In this document: in pieces, positions 45,705-53,210 of the stretch
Numbering within the stretch: the stretch's first letter is position 1
Layout: each line of letters starts with the position of its first letter
Notes under the pieces: generated by a model
What the model was told of the DNA's origin: nothing
What the model saw: only the letters and a program-made list of their open reading frames with translations
The model's database searches: none
Position numbers and translations under genes: made by a program
Source: an uncultured bacterium
GTDB taxonomy: Bacteria; Bacillota; Clostridia; Lachnospirales; Lachnospiraceae
Reading direction: 5' to 3'
Assembly: GCA_947383005.1 (NCBI GenBank)
Contig: CANDBT010000005.1
Coordinates: 1-64,000, forward strand
DNA: 64,000 nt

Positions 45705-46367
45705 TTATTTTTCCGCAGTTTTGTCACTTCTGATGCAATTGAGGTAGTTATATAATTTGAACTTTGAGATTCCCAGAAATTCACATACCCGATCTCCGGA
45801 TTTGGTAATTAAAAATGCGCCTTTTTCATCTAAATACCTAATGACGCTTTCCTTTTCTTCTTTTGTCATCTTATCCACATCTTTGCCAATCATGGCGACG
45901 GCCTGATTCATCAGTTTAGTCAAAAGTTCATTTACATCCGTAAAAATCGTGGATTCCGGAATTTGGTCGCTCTTGGAAGGATCGTACATATTGAAGCATC
46001 TCAAATATTCTTCACAGCGGACTAAATCGGATATGTCTGTGTTTACACAAATGGAACCGATAATCGAGCCGTCATTTCCCTTGAAGAATACGGTGGAAGT
46101 ACGGATGATTTTGCCGTCCCGGGTGTGGAATACCCGGTTGTAGCGGCTTCCGTCTTTAATTGTTCCTGATAATACTTCGATTCCCCAGTCGCCGCCCGGA
46201 TCGCCAATTTTTCTCCCCGAAAGATAACCGTTGCGGATATCGGCAATGGTATTGCCATAATCCTTCTTTAAATCATGTAAAACAACTTCACTTTTTGTCC
46301 CTAAGTGTTGTTCCAGCAAATTTAAATATTGTTGAAACATATCCCAATTGTCATAAATGCTTTCCAC
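45705..46367 (-). CDS. YheO/DauR-like PAS and helix-turn-helix regulator
   Basis: A 220-residue regulator with an N-terminal YheO-type PAS domain (EVVLHDLKKDYGNTIADIRN through SIIGSICVNTDIS) and a C-terminal helix-turn-helix (VCEFLGISKFKLYNYL). The start is GTG at 46367, five bases after GGAGGG; upstream in-frame codons belong to repeat sequence. Relatives sense small molecules and control amino-acid or acid catabolism. It lies between the TRAP operon and the dehydrogenase gene, so it is the likely local regulator. The gene is boxed by inverted repeats. Confidence 0.85.
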   Translation of the reverse strand: MESIYDNWDMFQQYLNLLEQHLGTKSEVVLHDLKKDYGNTIADIRNGYLSGRKIGDPGGDWGIEVLSGTIKDGSRYNRVFHTRDGKIIRTSTVFFKGNDGSIIGSICVNTDISDLVRCEEYLRCFNMYDPSKSDQIPESTIFTDVNELLTKLMNQAVAMIGKDVDKMTKEEKESVIRYLDEKGAFLITKSGDRVCEFLGISKFKLYNYLNCIRSDKTAEK

Positions 46368-46400
46368 TTTTTCCCTCCGTTTTTTCGGGCAATGGGTTGG

Positions 46401-46445
46401 GCAAGCTTGCATCGGATTTTTTGACCTTTGAACTTCTATGATACC
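46401..46445. repeat. Partial third copy of the inverted-repeat sequence
   Basis: GCAAGCTTGCATCGGATTTT then TTGACCTTTGAAC and ATGATACCA repeats part of the right arm at 46569-46612, directly upstream of the regulator start. Confidence 0.6.
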
Positions 46446-46514
46446 ACGGATTGCTCCGCATTTCATGCTCCCGCAATCCTAAAACACCTCAAATTCGCTC
46501 ATTTTTCTGCGAAA

Positions 46515-46617
46515 AATGGCTACTTTTCGGTGTTTTGGCGGGTTCAAAGTTCAAGAATCCTCTTGCAAGCAAGCTTGCATTGGATTTTTTGACCTTTGAA
46601 CCCTGGTATCATCATAT
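46515..46617. repeat. Right arm of the inverted repeat flanking the PAS regulator
   Basis: AATGGCTACTTTTCGGTGTT, then GCAAGCAAGCTTGCAT and GAACCCTGGTATCATC form the complement of the left arm at 45531-45630. The remaining gap to 46838 is AT-rich and presumably holds the dehydrogenase promoter, but no strong hexamer pair stands out. Confidence 0.8.
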
Positions 46618-46838
46618 AATATTTTTTGTGTTCTGTAAAGCTTCATGGCAAAAAAAAACTTTGATTTTATCTATTTTTATTGATAAAAACCTATTTTTTT
46701 GTTATTTTTCGTTGATATGTATAAAAAAATGTTTTTTTTTTAGGAAATAATTCTATATACATCAAAAAAATAATAATATATAATGGCAATATCAAAAAAA
46801 TAATTTGTTTCGTATGATGAATTGGAGGAGGTTTAGCT

Positions 46839-47828
46839 ATGGCAGCAAAAAGAAAAATTATGGTACCTTATCCCGTCTTAAAAGAGGGTCTGACCGAATT
46901 GTTTGAGAGATATGAAGTTTACTATCCGGATCGGATTGTGCCCAGGCAGGAAATTCTCGATGTGCTTCCTCAGTATGATGCTCTGATTTCCTGTGGTTTT
47001 TTGGCTAATGCGGAAGCCATTGAACGTATGGATAATGTAAAAGTCATGAGTACTTATGGAGTAGGGTATGACAATGTAGACTTGAAAAAAATGAATGAAA
47101 AGGGCATTCTGGTCTGCAATTTGCCGGATATCGTGACGGAATCTACGGCTGAATTTGCTATGGGGCTGATGTTGGGAGTGATGCGGCGTATTCCGGAAAC
47201 GGATCATAAATTGCGTCTGATACCTGATTTGCGCTGGGGACCGATTGCTAATCTGGGTCATGGACTGAATGGAAAGAAGCTGGGGATTGTCGGCATGGGT
47301 CGGATCGGACGGGCTGTCGCACGCAGGGCGAAACCGTTTTTGATGGATATTTCCTACCATAACCGCCATCAGCTTCCGCCGGAGGTAGAGGCCGAATACG
47401 GTGCTACATATGTACCCTCTTTCGAACAAATTTTGAAAGAGTCCGACGTGGTTATTGTGAATTTGCCGCTGACTCCGGAAACCCGCCATAAATTTAACCT
47501 GGCCCAGTTTGAGATGATGAAGCGTTCCGCTTATTTTATCAATGTAGGCCGTGGTCCTATTGTCAATGAGCCGGATTTGATTGAAGCGTTGGAAAAGGGG
47601 CTTATTGCCGGTGCAGGTTTGGATGTATTTGAACATGAGCCGAATATCCCCAATGCTTTCAAGGGAATGCCAAACGTGGTTTTGGGCGCACATATGGCGA
47701 CGGCTACAGTGGAAACCCGGACAGAGATGGTGCGTTTGGCCTGCAAAAATATCATTGATTATCTGGAATATGGCAAGCATCCGAATCTGGTCAATCCGGA
47801 AGCTTTGGCTAACCGCCGGCCATTGTAA
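46839..47828 (+). CDS. D-2-hydroxyacid dehydrogenase (NAD(P)-dependent)
   Basis: A 329-residue enzyme of the glyoxylate/hydroxypyruvate reductase-like family, converting 2-keto acids and D-2-hydroxy acids. The Rossmann motif is GIVGMGRIGRAVARRAK near residue 150. The catalytic residues are visible as NVGRGPIV (Arg), DVFEHEP (Glu) and GAHMATAT (His). The ATG 46839 follows GGAGGAGG. A terminator lies at 47934. With the TRAP transporter and the DHQase-like protein it suggests uptake and breakdown of a hydroxy acid (inferred). Confidence 0.92.
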   Translation: MAAKRKIMVPYPVLKEGLTELFERYEVYYPDRIVPRQEILDVLPQYDALISCGFLANAEAIERMDNVKVMSTYGVGYDNVDLKKMNEKGILVCNLPDIVTESTAEFAMGLMLGVMRRIPETDHKLRLIPDLRWGPIANLGHGLNGKKLGIVGMGRIGRAVARRAKPFLMDISYHNRHQLPPEVEAEYGATYVPSFEQILKESDVVIVNLPLTPETRHKFNLAQFEMMKRSAYFINVGRGPIVNEPDLIEALEKGLIAGAGLDVFEHEPNIPNAFKGMPNVVLGAHMATATVETRTEMVRLACKNIIDYLEYGKHPNLVNPEALANRRPL

Positions 47829-47933
47829 GAAGAAAGCTTGGCGCCCCAAGTTCATGCCAAATCTCTTGCTGTCTGAACGGTTGCGTTGAATAAAAGGATG
47901 AGCGGAAAATCGGGGAAACCGCTGAAATAAAGG

Positions 47934-47966
47934 GTTCCGGCACGTTGGATGTTGCCGGAACTTTTT
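47934..47966 (+). terminator. Intrinsic terminator of the dehydrogenase gene
   Basis: GTTCCGGCA (47934-47942) pairs with TGCCGGAAC (47953-47961), followed by TTTTT. Confidence 0.93.
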
Positions 47967-47970
47967 AGTG

Positions 47971-49386
47971 TTATCTGGCTTTTTCATACTTCTCGATCTT
48001 ACACTGATGCTTTTTTTTCCCAGCCGGGGCTTCTTTGTCATAGTTGATCCCTACCAGAAGAATATCGCCTCCATACCCCTTAACCGCGTTCGGATACTGT
48101 CTGCCTTTTATTTGTCCAATCGCGCCTTCCGCTGACTTATTCCATTTCAATTCAATTATCAAAGCCGGCAGCATGGAATCTTTCTTTGCCTCTTCCCTTC
48201 CATGGACCGTATCTTCTATAAGCCGTTGGCTCTCCTGTACCCGCCGAATGGTATCATCCCGTCTTACCTGTCGGATGGCTTTGGCGAACTCCAGACGGAT
48301 CTCTTCATTGGGAACCCGGGCTTTTCCCGTTCTCTCGTCATAGGCCAGATATCCCAGATGGATCAGCAGAGTCAGCACATCATCCCTGTCCCGGAACGTC
48401 GCTAGGTCATTGGCAAAGCCTTTGGTGTCTACCTTTGTCTCCACACCGCCGATCAGCCCCGCAACAGTCCTGCCCAAGCCATCAAAATCAAGGTTAATGT
48501 ATCCCATCAGACTCTCAGCGGCAGAAGTCTGGGTCCAGTAGGAATCAAAGTCATCATTGCGAATAGCCTCTATCACAGAATTGGGATTATAGACGGACTG
48601 GATATTCCGAAAACCATATCCATCATACCACTGTTTCATTTTTTTAAAGTCCCTGCCATGTTCCCGGCAGAGAGTTCTTACCTCGTCCTCCGTAAATCCA
48701 ACATATTTCTCGAACTGCCTGGGCTTGATCATGGTAAATTCTTTAAAATCCGATATGGCTGACTGGGAGCTCTCTTTCTTGACAGGCAGGATTCCGGTCA
48801 TGTATACTGCCGCGAAGGTTTTACTTGTCAGGCCGCTGTTCTTGAACAGAGAACGCAAGAATTCCAGATATTTTTTCTGCAAATCCGGGCGATCCCCGGC
48901 CTCTCTGATGGGAGCATCCCACTCGTCTATGATCATGATAAATTTGTTTCCCGTTTTTTGAGTCCCATTGGCCAGTGTCGCGCCGAAACCCTCCACAACA
49001 TCCAGTCCGGGATACTGATCCCTCAACTCACGGATTATATTCCGCTGGATATAAGGCACCACATCCATAACAGAAGCTTCTCCTATAACTCCGGTCATGT
49101 CCAGGTAGATCACGTCATACCGGTTCCGATGCTCTTCATATCCCGGGTCGCCGGCAATATCCAGATCATCAAAAAGGCTGGATGAATCACAGGTTTTGTC
49201 ATAATAAGCACACAGCATCTGAGCTGCGAAGGATTTTCCAAAACGGCGGGGACGGCTTACGCAGGTCAGGCATCTTGGCGTATCTATGGTCTGGTTGATC
49301 AATCCGATCAGCCCTGATTTATCTACATAAATATCTCTTCTGATTCTGGAAAATCCGCTGTTGCCCGGATTTACATAATTTCCCAT
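47971..49386 (-). CDS. AAA-ATPase-like protein with PD-(D/E)XK nuclease-type domain (DUF1703)
   Basis: A 471-residue protein common in multiple copies in gut Clostridia. The N-terminal half is AAA-ATPase-like: VDKSGLI, SRPRRFGKSFAAQML as the P-loop region and IMIIDEWDAPI as Walker B. The C-terminal half has the DUF1703 nuclease-like core (ALIIELKWNKSAEGAIGQI, then YGGDILLVGINYD). Function is not established; mobile or defence roles have been suggested for the fold. The ATG at 49386 has no strong ribosome site. It is a single gene converging on the dehydrogenase. Confidence 0.88.
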   Translation of the reverse strand: MGNYVNPGNSGFSRIRRDIYVDKSGLIGLINQTIDTPRCLTCVSRPRRFGKSFAAQMLCAYYDKTCDSSSLFDDLDIAGDPGYEEHRNRYDVIYLDMTGVIGEASVMDVVPYIQRNIIRELRDQYPGLDVVEGFGATLANGTQKTGNKFIMIIDEWDAPIREAGDRPDLQKKYLEFLRSLFKNSGLTSKTFAAVYMTGILPVKKESSQSAISDFKEFTMIKPRQFEKYVGFTEDEVRTLCREHGRDFKKMKQWYDGYGFRNIQSVYNPNSVIEAIRNDDFDSYWTQTSAAESLMGYINLDFDGLGRTVAGLIGGVETKVDTKGFANDLATFRDRDDVLTLLIHLGYLAYDERTGKARVPNEEIRLEFAKAIRQVRRDDTIRRVQESQRLIEDTVHGREEAKKDSMLPALIIELKWNKSAEGAIGQIKGRQYPNAVKGYGGDILLVGINYDKEAPAGKKKHQCKIEKYEKAR

Positions 49387-49560
49387 AATTACCCCTCATA
49401 ATCGATTTTCCTAATACCTGTCTGAATGGTTACATTTTATCATACTCCCCTTGTCCCCGCAAGAGAGTATACTATTTGGCCTGTAACCATAACCCTGTTA
49501 AGGTCAAAATCTGCTTTTTCGCCTAAAACCCTTGTTGCCTGAAATTGTTATTTTTGCGAC

Positions 49561-49648
49561 AATCGAGTAGGGAAGAGCCATCTTCCCCTACTCGCCGCGC
49601 GGCCCGCGTGCTGCGTCAGCAGCAAACTTCCATACGCGGGCCTGTGCA
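49561..49648. repeat. GC-rich CGAGTAGGGG repeat, inverted copy
   Basis: AATCGAGTAGGGAAGAG and CTTCCCCTACTCGCCG followed by GCGGCCCGCG and GCGGGCCTGTGC form the reverse complement of the units at 21672 and 30437. Confidence 0.7.
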
Positions 49649-49780
49649 TACAAAAAAGCAAGCTTTAAAATAAAGCCTGCAAATAAAAACTCACTTATCC
49701 CCTAACTTATGCTGTTTCCCAGCAGGGAAGTTCAGCTTTTGCTGAATCATGAGGTATAATTTTGGTATTTGGCGGAGTGG

Positions 49781-49810
49781 TTTTTCGCGGACTAACCTAT
49801 TCTGCGAAAA
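49781..49810 (+). repeat. Left recombination-site-like inverted repeat
   Basis: The 30-bp block reads as 11-bp arms TTTTCGCGGAC (49782-49792) and TTCTGCGAAAA (49800-49810) around the 7-bp spacer TAACCTA. It is inverted relative to 51258-51287 with 28 of 30 bases identical. This is the expected shape of a tyrosine-recombinase core site. A TATAAT at 49755-49760 points toward it from outside. Confidence 0.75.
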
Positions 49811-50062
49811 GAAAAACCAGGCATCCTTTCTGTGTTATTTGCTATATCGGCATAATTTTATCATAGTTAATAGGAAATCACTATAATTTTTTTCATTTCG
49901 GGTGGTTTTTGGGCGGCTGTAACAGCGGTTATTCCGGATAGCCGGTATCCCATCAGGGCAGAAAGTTCAGGAAAACGGGCAGGAGCAGGGTTTTATGGTC
50001 ACTTTCATGGTCAAAATTTCCGGGAGAGAAGCTGTCCCGGGCGGGCAAAGGAGGAACAGGCA

Positions 50063-51226
50063 ATGGCAAGGCATGGGGAAAATATCAGGAAAAGGAAAGA
50101 CGGGAGATGGGAGGCGCGTTACCGGGCGGATAATGTGGGGGAAGGCCGAAGGACTTATCGTTCCGTGTATGGGAGAACTTATGAGGAAGCAAAGGAAAAG
50201 CGTGTAAATGCTATCCGGGCGGAAGAAAAAACGCCTGTCCATGATACAAGGCGTATTGGTGTTTGCATGCCAGGTGAAGGGGACATACTCAGCCGGCAGG
50301 TATTATTTTCCGAAGCGGCGGATCACTGGCTGGAAAAAATAGCAGGCAAGCGGAAGTATTCTACTTATATAAAGTACAGGAACATTTACCGGCTCTATTT
50401 GGAAGAGGCATTAGGCCCATGCCTGCTTTGCGATACGTCGGGTTCGGAACTCCAGGAAAAGATTTCTGACCACGTATTGGAGAGCAGGCTGTCCGACAGC
50501 ATCAAAAAGAGTGTCTGCTGTGTCACCAATCAGATTTTGAAGTTTGCAGCCAAGGAGTATTCCGTCCACATCCCTGTATTGAATCCGGAGGCGCCAAAGC
50601 GGGAAAATAGGCTGGTGGAGACGTTTACCAGACAGGAGCAGTCCCGGCTTTTGGAGTGCATTTATGGCAGCCTGGATCTGTTTAAGATCGCCATGCTCCT
50701 TTGCATGTACACAGGAATGCGTCTGGGAGAGCTGTGTGCGTTAAAATGGACGGATCTTGATGTTCGTGACGAAGTGGTGACTGTAAACAGGACGGTGCAG
50801 CGAATTGCCGTGAAAGGATGTGAGAGCAAAACCATTCTGATGGAAACCGAACCCAAAAGCGCGTATTCCAAAAGGACAATTCCGCTTAGCGCGGAGATCC
50901 TGGGGCTGCTAAAAGGAATTCAAGGGGACAAACCGTATGTGTTTGGCGGGGATAAGCCTCTGGAACCCAGGACGATGCAGTACCGGTTTCAAAAGATCCT
51001 GGACGAGGCAGATGTAGACGGCAGGAATTTTCATATTCTCCGTCATACTTTTGCCACAAACTGCGTGGAAAGCGGCATGGACGTAAAGACGCTGAGCGTG
51101 ATCCTCGGCCATTCCGACGTGAAAATTACCCTGAACCGTTATGTGCATCCGACGATGGATTCCAGGCGGAGGCAGATGGGGCTGCTTCCGGGCTTTTATG
51201 GTCAGATTCGTGGTCAGACAGTCTGA
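50063..51226 (+). CDS. Tyrosine recombinase/integrase
   Basis: A 387-residue phage-type integrase. An N-terminal AP2-like arm-binding stretch (ENIRKRKDGRWEARYRA) is followed by a SAM-like core-binding domain (about 80-170) and the catalytic domain. Catalytic residues are visible as GMRLGELCAL (Arg), HILRHTFATN (HxxR), ILGHSDVKITL (His) and the nucleophile in NRYVH (Tyr). The ATG 50063 follows GGAGGAA. The gene is enclosed by inverted 30-bp sites at 49781 and 51258, so its likely reaction here is inversion of its own segment. A candidate promoter with TATAAT lies near 49881. The gap from 49387 holds a repeat copy and the left site. Confidence 0.93.
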   Translation: MARHGENIRKRKDGRWEARYRADNVGEGRRTYRSVYGRTYEEAKEKRVNAIRAEEKTPVHDTRRIGVCMPGEGDILSRQVLFSEAADHWLEKIAGKRKYSTYIKYRNIYRLYLEEALGPCLLCDTSGSELQEKISDHVLESRLSDSIKKSVCCVTNQILKFAAKEYSVHIPVLNPEAPKRENRLVETFTRQEQSRLLECIYGSLDLFKIAMLLCMYTGMRLGELCALKWTDLDVRDEVVTVNRTVQRIAVKGCESKTILMETEPKSAYSKRTIPLSAEILGLLKGIQGDKPYVFGGDKPLEPRTMQYRFQKILDEADVDGRNFHILRHTFATNCVESGMDVKTLSVILGHSDVKITLNRYVHPTMDSRRRQMGLLPGFYGQIRGQTV

Positions 51227-51257
51227 AAAGCGTTGTGTTTATTGGAATTTAGAGGGA

Positions 51258-51287
51258 TTTTCGCAGAATAGGTTATTCTGCGAAAAA
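51258..51287 (-). repeat. Right recombination-site-like inverted repeat
   Basis: Arms TTTTCGCAGAA (51258-51268) and TTCTGCGAAAA (51276-51286) are exact complements around spacer TAGGTTA, which is the reverse complement of the left spacer. It lies 31 bp after the integrase stop and 75 bp before the TnpB-like gene. Confidence 0.78.
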
Positions 51288-51361
51288 GCGGATTATGCCT
51301 GGATGCGGGAATTCCAGCCGTCATCTGGCCGGGCTTATCCGGCATCGCAGGGTGAGGTGGT

Positions 51362-52795
51362 ATGAAAGGGCATAAGGATACTATATGCATGAAAGGGCAT
51401 AAAGATACTATATATAAGACCGTTTACCAATACAATCAGGTTCCTGTTTCTGCTGCCGACATGGAAAAGCTCCAGGAGCTTGCCAGAAATTGTCGGGATG
51501 TAAGAAACTCCGTCTACGAAAGATATGGCGGAATCCGGGGGCTGTCCAAGATCTATCCGGGCTACACCGCACAGAATGAAATGACAAAAAGCAGGCTTAG
51601 GGAGCAATTGAACCTCCCGGCAGTATATTTTTACCTATCTATTTTTGATGCGTTGGGAGATATCAAGAGCCAGTGGGCGTACACAAAGAAGCAGGTGGAG
51701 AAAAATATCCGTGCGAACCCGAATCTGAGTCCGGAGGATTGCCATTACCTGCGGTTTGTCATGAAGCAAAGCCAATGTTTTGCGTCCGTCCTGGCTGGAG
51801 GAGAACCGCATCTATCCGGTATCTGGGAGGAGCGGTATGCGGCTGTCCGTGAAAAGGTGGACATCCACAGGCTGGACGGGTATTTGCGCCGGCAGGTGCG
51901 CCGTCACTTGGGAAAATCCCATACCGACGTGGCAGACGGGTTCCCAGCCTCGCCCAAAGGATACCGGTATGCAGACCATGGGATTTACCTTACCACGAAG
52001 GAGCGGGGGAAACGGATTTTTATCCCGTTGACGGATAATAACCGGTATGACCGTCAGATTTACATCCGCCTTTATCCGGAGGAGAGAAACATAAGGATCA
52101 GCGTGCCTGTCGAGGTGAGGCAGAGACATCCGGAAGGGTATGAAGGGGAATTGGGACTTGCCATGGGCCTTAAATGTATGTTTGTAACTGATCAGGGCAG
52201 GACTTACGGGGAAAAGTACCTGGAATATCAGTCTGCCCTTACCGATTATGTGAGGGAGCGGCTGCCTCGCCACCAGAAGAATGCCAGGAACAACCCTGGG
52301 ATGAAAAAGTATAATGCGGGGAAGATAAGGCTGGAACGGGCGATGCACGGATATGTGAACGCGGAGATTAACCGGATGCTGGAAACGGAGAAGCCGGAGA
52401 TTGTCTATTTTCCGAAGCTGCCCCCACAGTCGAAGCCTGGTTTTAACCGGAGAGTGAACGCCACCGTCAGCATGTGGCAGAAAGGTTTCATCAAGAACAG
52501 GCTGGCCCGGAAATGCTGGGAGCGCTCCGTTGAACTGGTGGAGGTATTCGGAAAAGGAATCAGTACCCAGTGCAGCCGCTGCGGGACTGAAGGGATGAAA
52601 GAAGAGAATCTGTTTTGCTGCCCGTCCTGCGGGCTTGTGCTGCCGGAAAGGCAGAACACCGCAGGGAACGTCCTGGGGAGGGGGCGTGCATTGCAGGGGG
52701 CTGCTGGAAGTGGCCATAGTGTTATACAGCAAATTAAAAGGAGTGGCGACTGCAAAGAAAAGGGGCCGGAAAACGGCATGGCTAAAGTGTTTTAG
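51362..52795 (+). CDS. Nuclease-dead TnpB-like protein (RNA-guided family)
   Basis: A 477-residue protein matching the IS605-type TnpB/OrfB fold in its C-terminal half. The RuvC-I strand is GELGLAMGLKCMFVTDQG, where Ala267 stands in for the catalytic Asp (GxDxG). The second strand is PEIVYFPKLP, with Phe350 at the Glu position. A zinc ribbon (Cys404, Cys407, Cys420, Cys423) is kept. The last motif is LPERQNTAGNVLG, with Arg430 at the Asp of DxNAA. So RNA and DNA binding may persist without cleavage, as in TldR-type repressors. The N-terminal 20 residues hold a duplicated MKGHKDTI unit, making ATG 51362 and ATG 51389 both possible starts. No TnpA is nearby. Confidence 0.8.
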   Translation: MKGHKDTICMKGHKDTIYKTVYQYNQVPVSAADMEKLQELARNCRDVRNSVYERYGGIRGLSKIYPGYTAQNEMTKSRLREQLNLPAVYFYLSIFDALGDIKSQWAYTKKQVEKNIRANPNLSPEDCHYLRFVMKQSQCFASVLAGGEPHLSGIWEERYAAVREKVDIHRLDGYLRRQVRRHLGKSHTDVADGFPASPKGYRYADHGIYLTTKERGKRIFIPLTDNNRYDRQIYIRLYPEERNIRISVPVEVRQRHPEGYEGELGLAMGLKCMFVTDQGRTYGEKYLEYQSALTDYVRERLPRHQKNARNNPGMKKYNAGKIRLERAMHGYVNAEINRMLETEKPEIVYFPKLPPQSKPGFNRRVNATVSMWQKGFIKNRLARKCWERSVELVEVFGKGISTQCSRCGTEGMKEENLFCCPSCGLVLPERQNTAGNVLGRGRALQGAAGSGHSVIQQIKRSGDCKEKGPENGMAKVF

Positions 52796-53165
52796 TAAAG
52801 TTCAGTAAGAAGGGTTCTGTGGATGAACGTACCGTAAGGATGCGTTTGACCGAAACCGGGGACGGGAATAGGAACGCGGGATAATTCTTTTGATAAAAAA
52901 TAAGGACGGCATTGGAAGCCGGTTCCTTCGGGAGCCGGGTATTGGGTATGCCAGGACCTATGGGAACTTCCAGGCGGGTTTACCCCGAGTGGAAGAAGTA
53001 CCGGGAGCGAAGCAGGCAGGGGCGGCCATAGGGCGAAAGCCTATAGGGGCAGGCACTGTCGGCACCGTCCGGGAGGGCGGCAAAATATGTCTTATTAAAA
53101 AAATGGCGCCGGCGGTGAAGGCCATTCACCCTTTGGCAGCAGAAATGTCCGGCCAATTCATATGA
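52796..53165 (+). ncRNA. Hairpin-rich region after the TnpB-like gene, candidate guide-RNA scaffold
   Basis: No convincing gene occupies this stretch. Strong local hairpins are visible: CCGGTTCC-TTCG-GGAGCCGG (52919-52938), CGGG-TTTA-CCCCG near 52977, ATAGGGC-GAAA-GCCTATA near 53030-53047, CCGTCC-GGGA-GGGCGG near 53067-53082, and GGTGAA/TTCACC near 53115-53131. UUCG and GNRA type loops suggest a folded RNA. In TnpB loci the guide RNA overlaps the gene's 3' end and extends downstream, so this is the expected place. RNA boundaries and guide are not known. Confidence 0.45.
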
Positions 53166-53210
53166 TGATATGAGGTAAAAAAGGGACAGCCTTGATGGGA
53201 GGAAGCGGGA

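Noticed and set aside
51812-52732. Open frame antisense to the TnpB-like gene
   Set aside because: The forward frame has the RuvC and zinc-ribbon motifs; the reverse frame is compositionally odd and unsupported.
52890-53165. 91-codon frame in the hairpin-rich region
   Set aside because: No ribosome site ahead of its ATT/TTG-type start, no recognisable protein pattern, and it spans several strong hairpins, so RNA structure is the better explanation.
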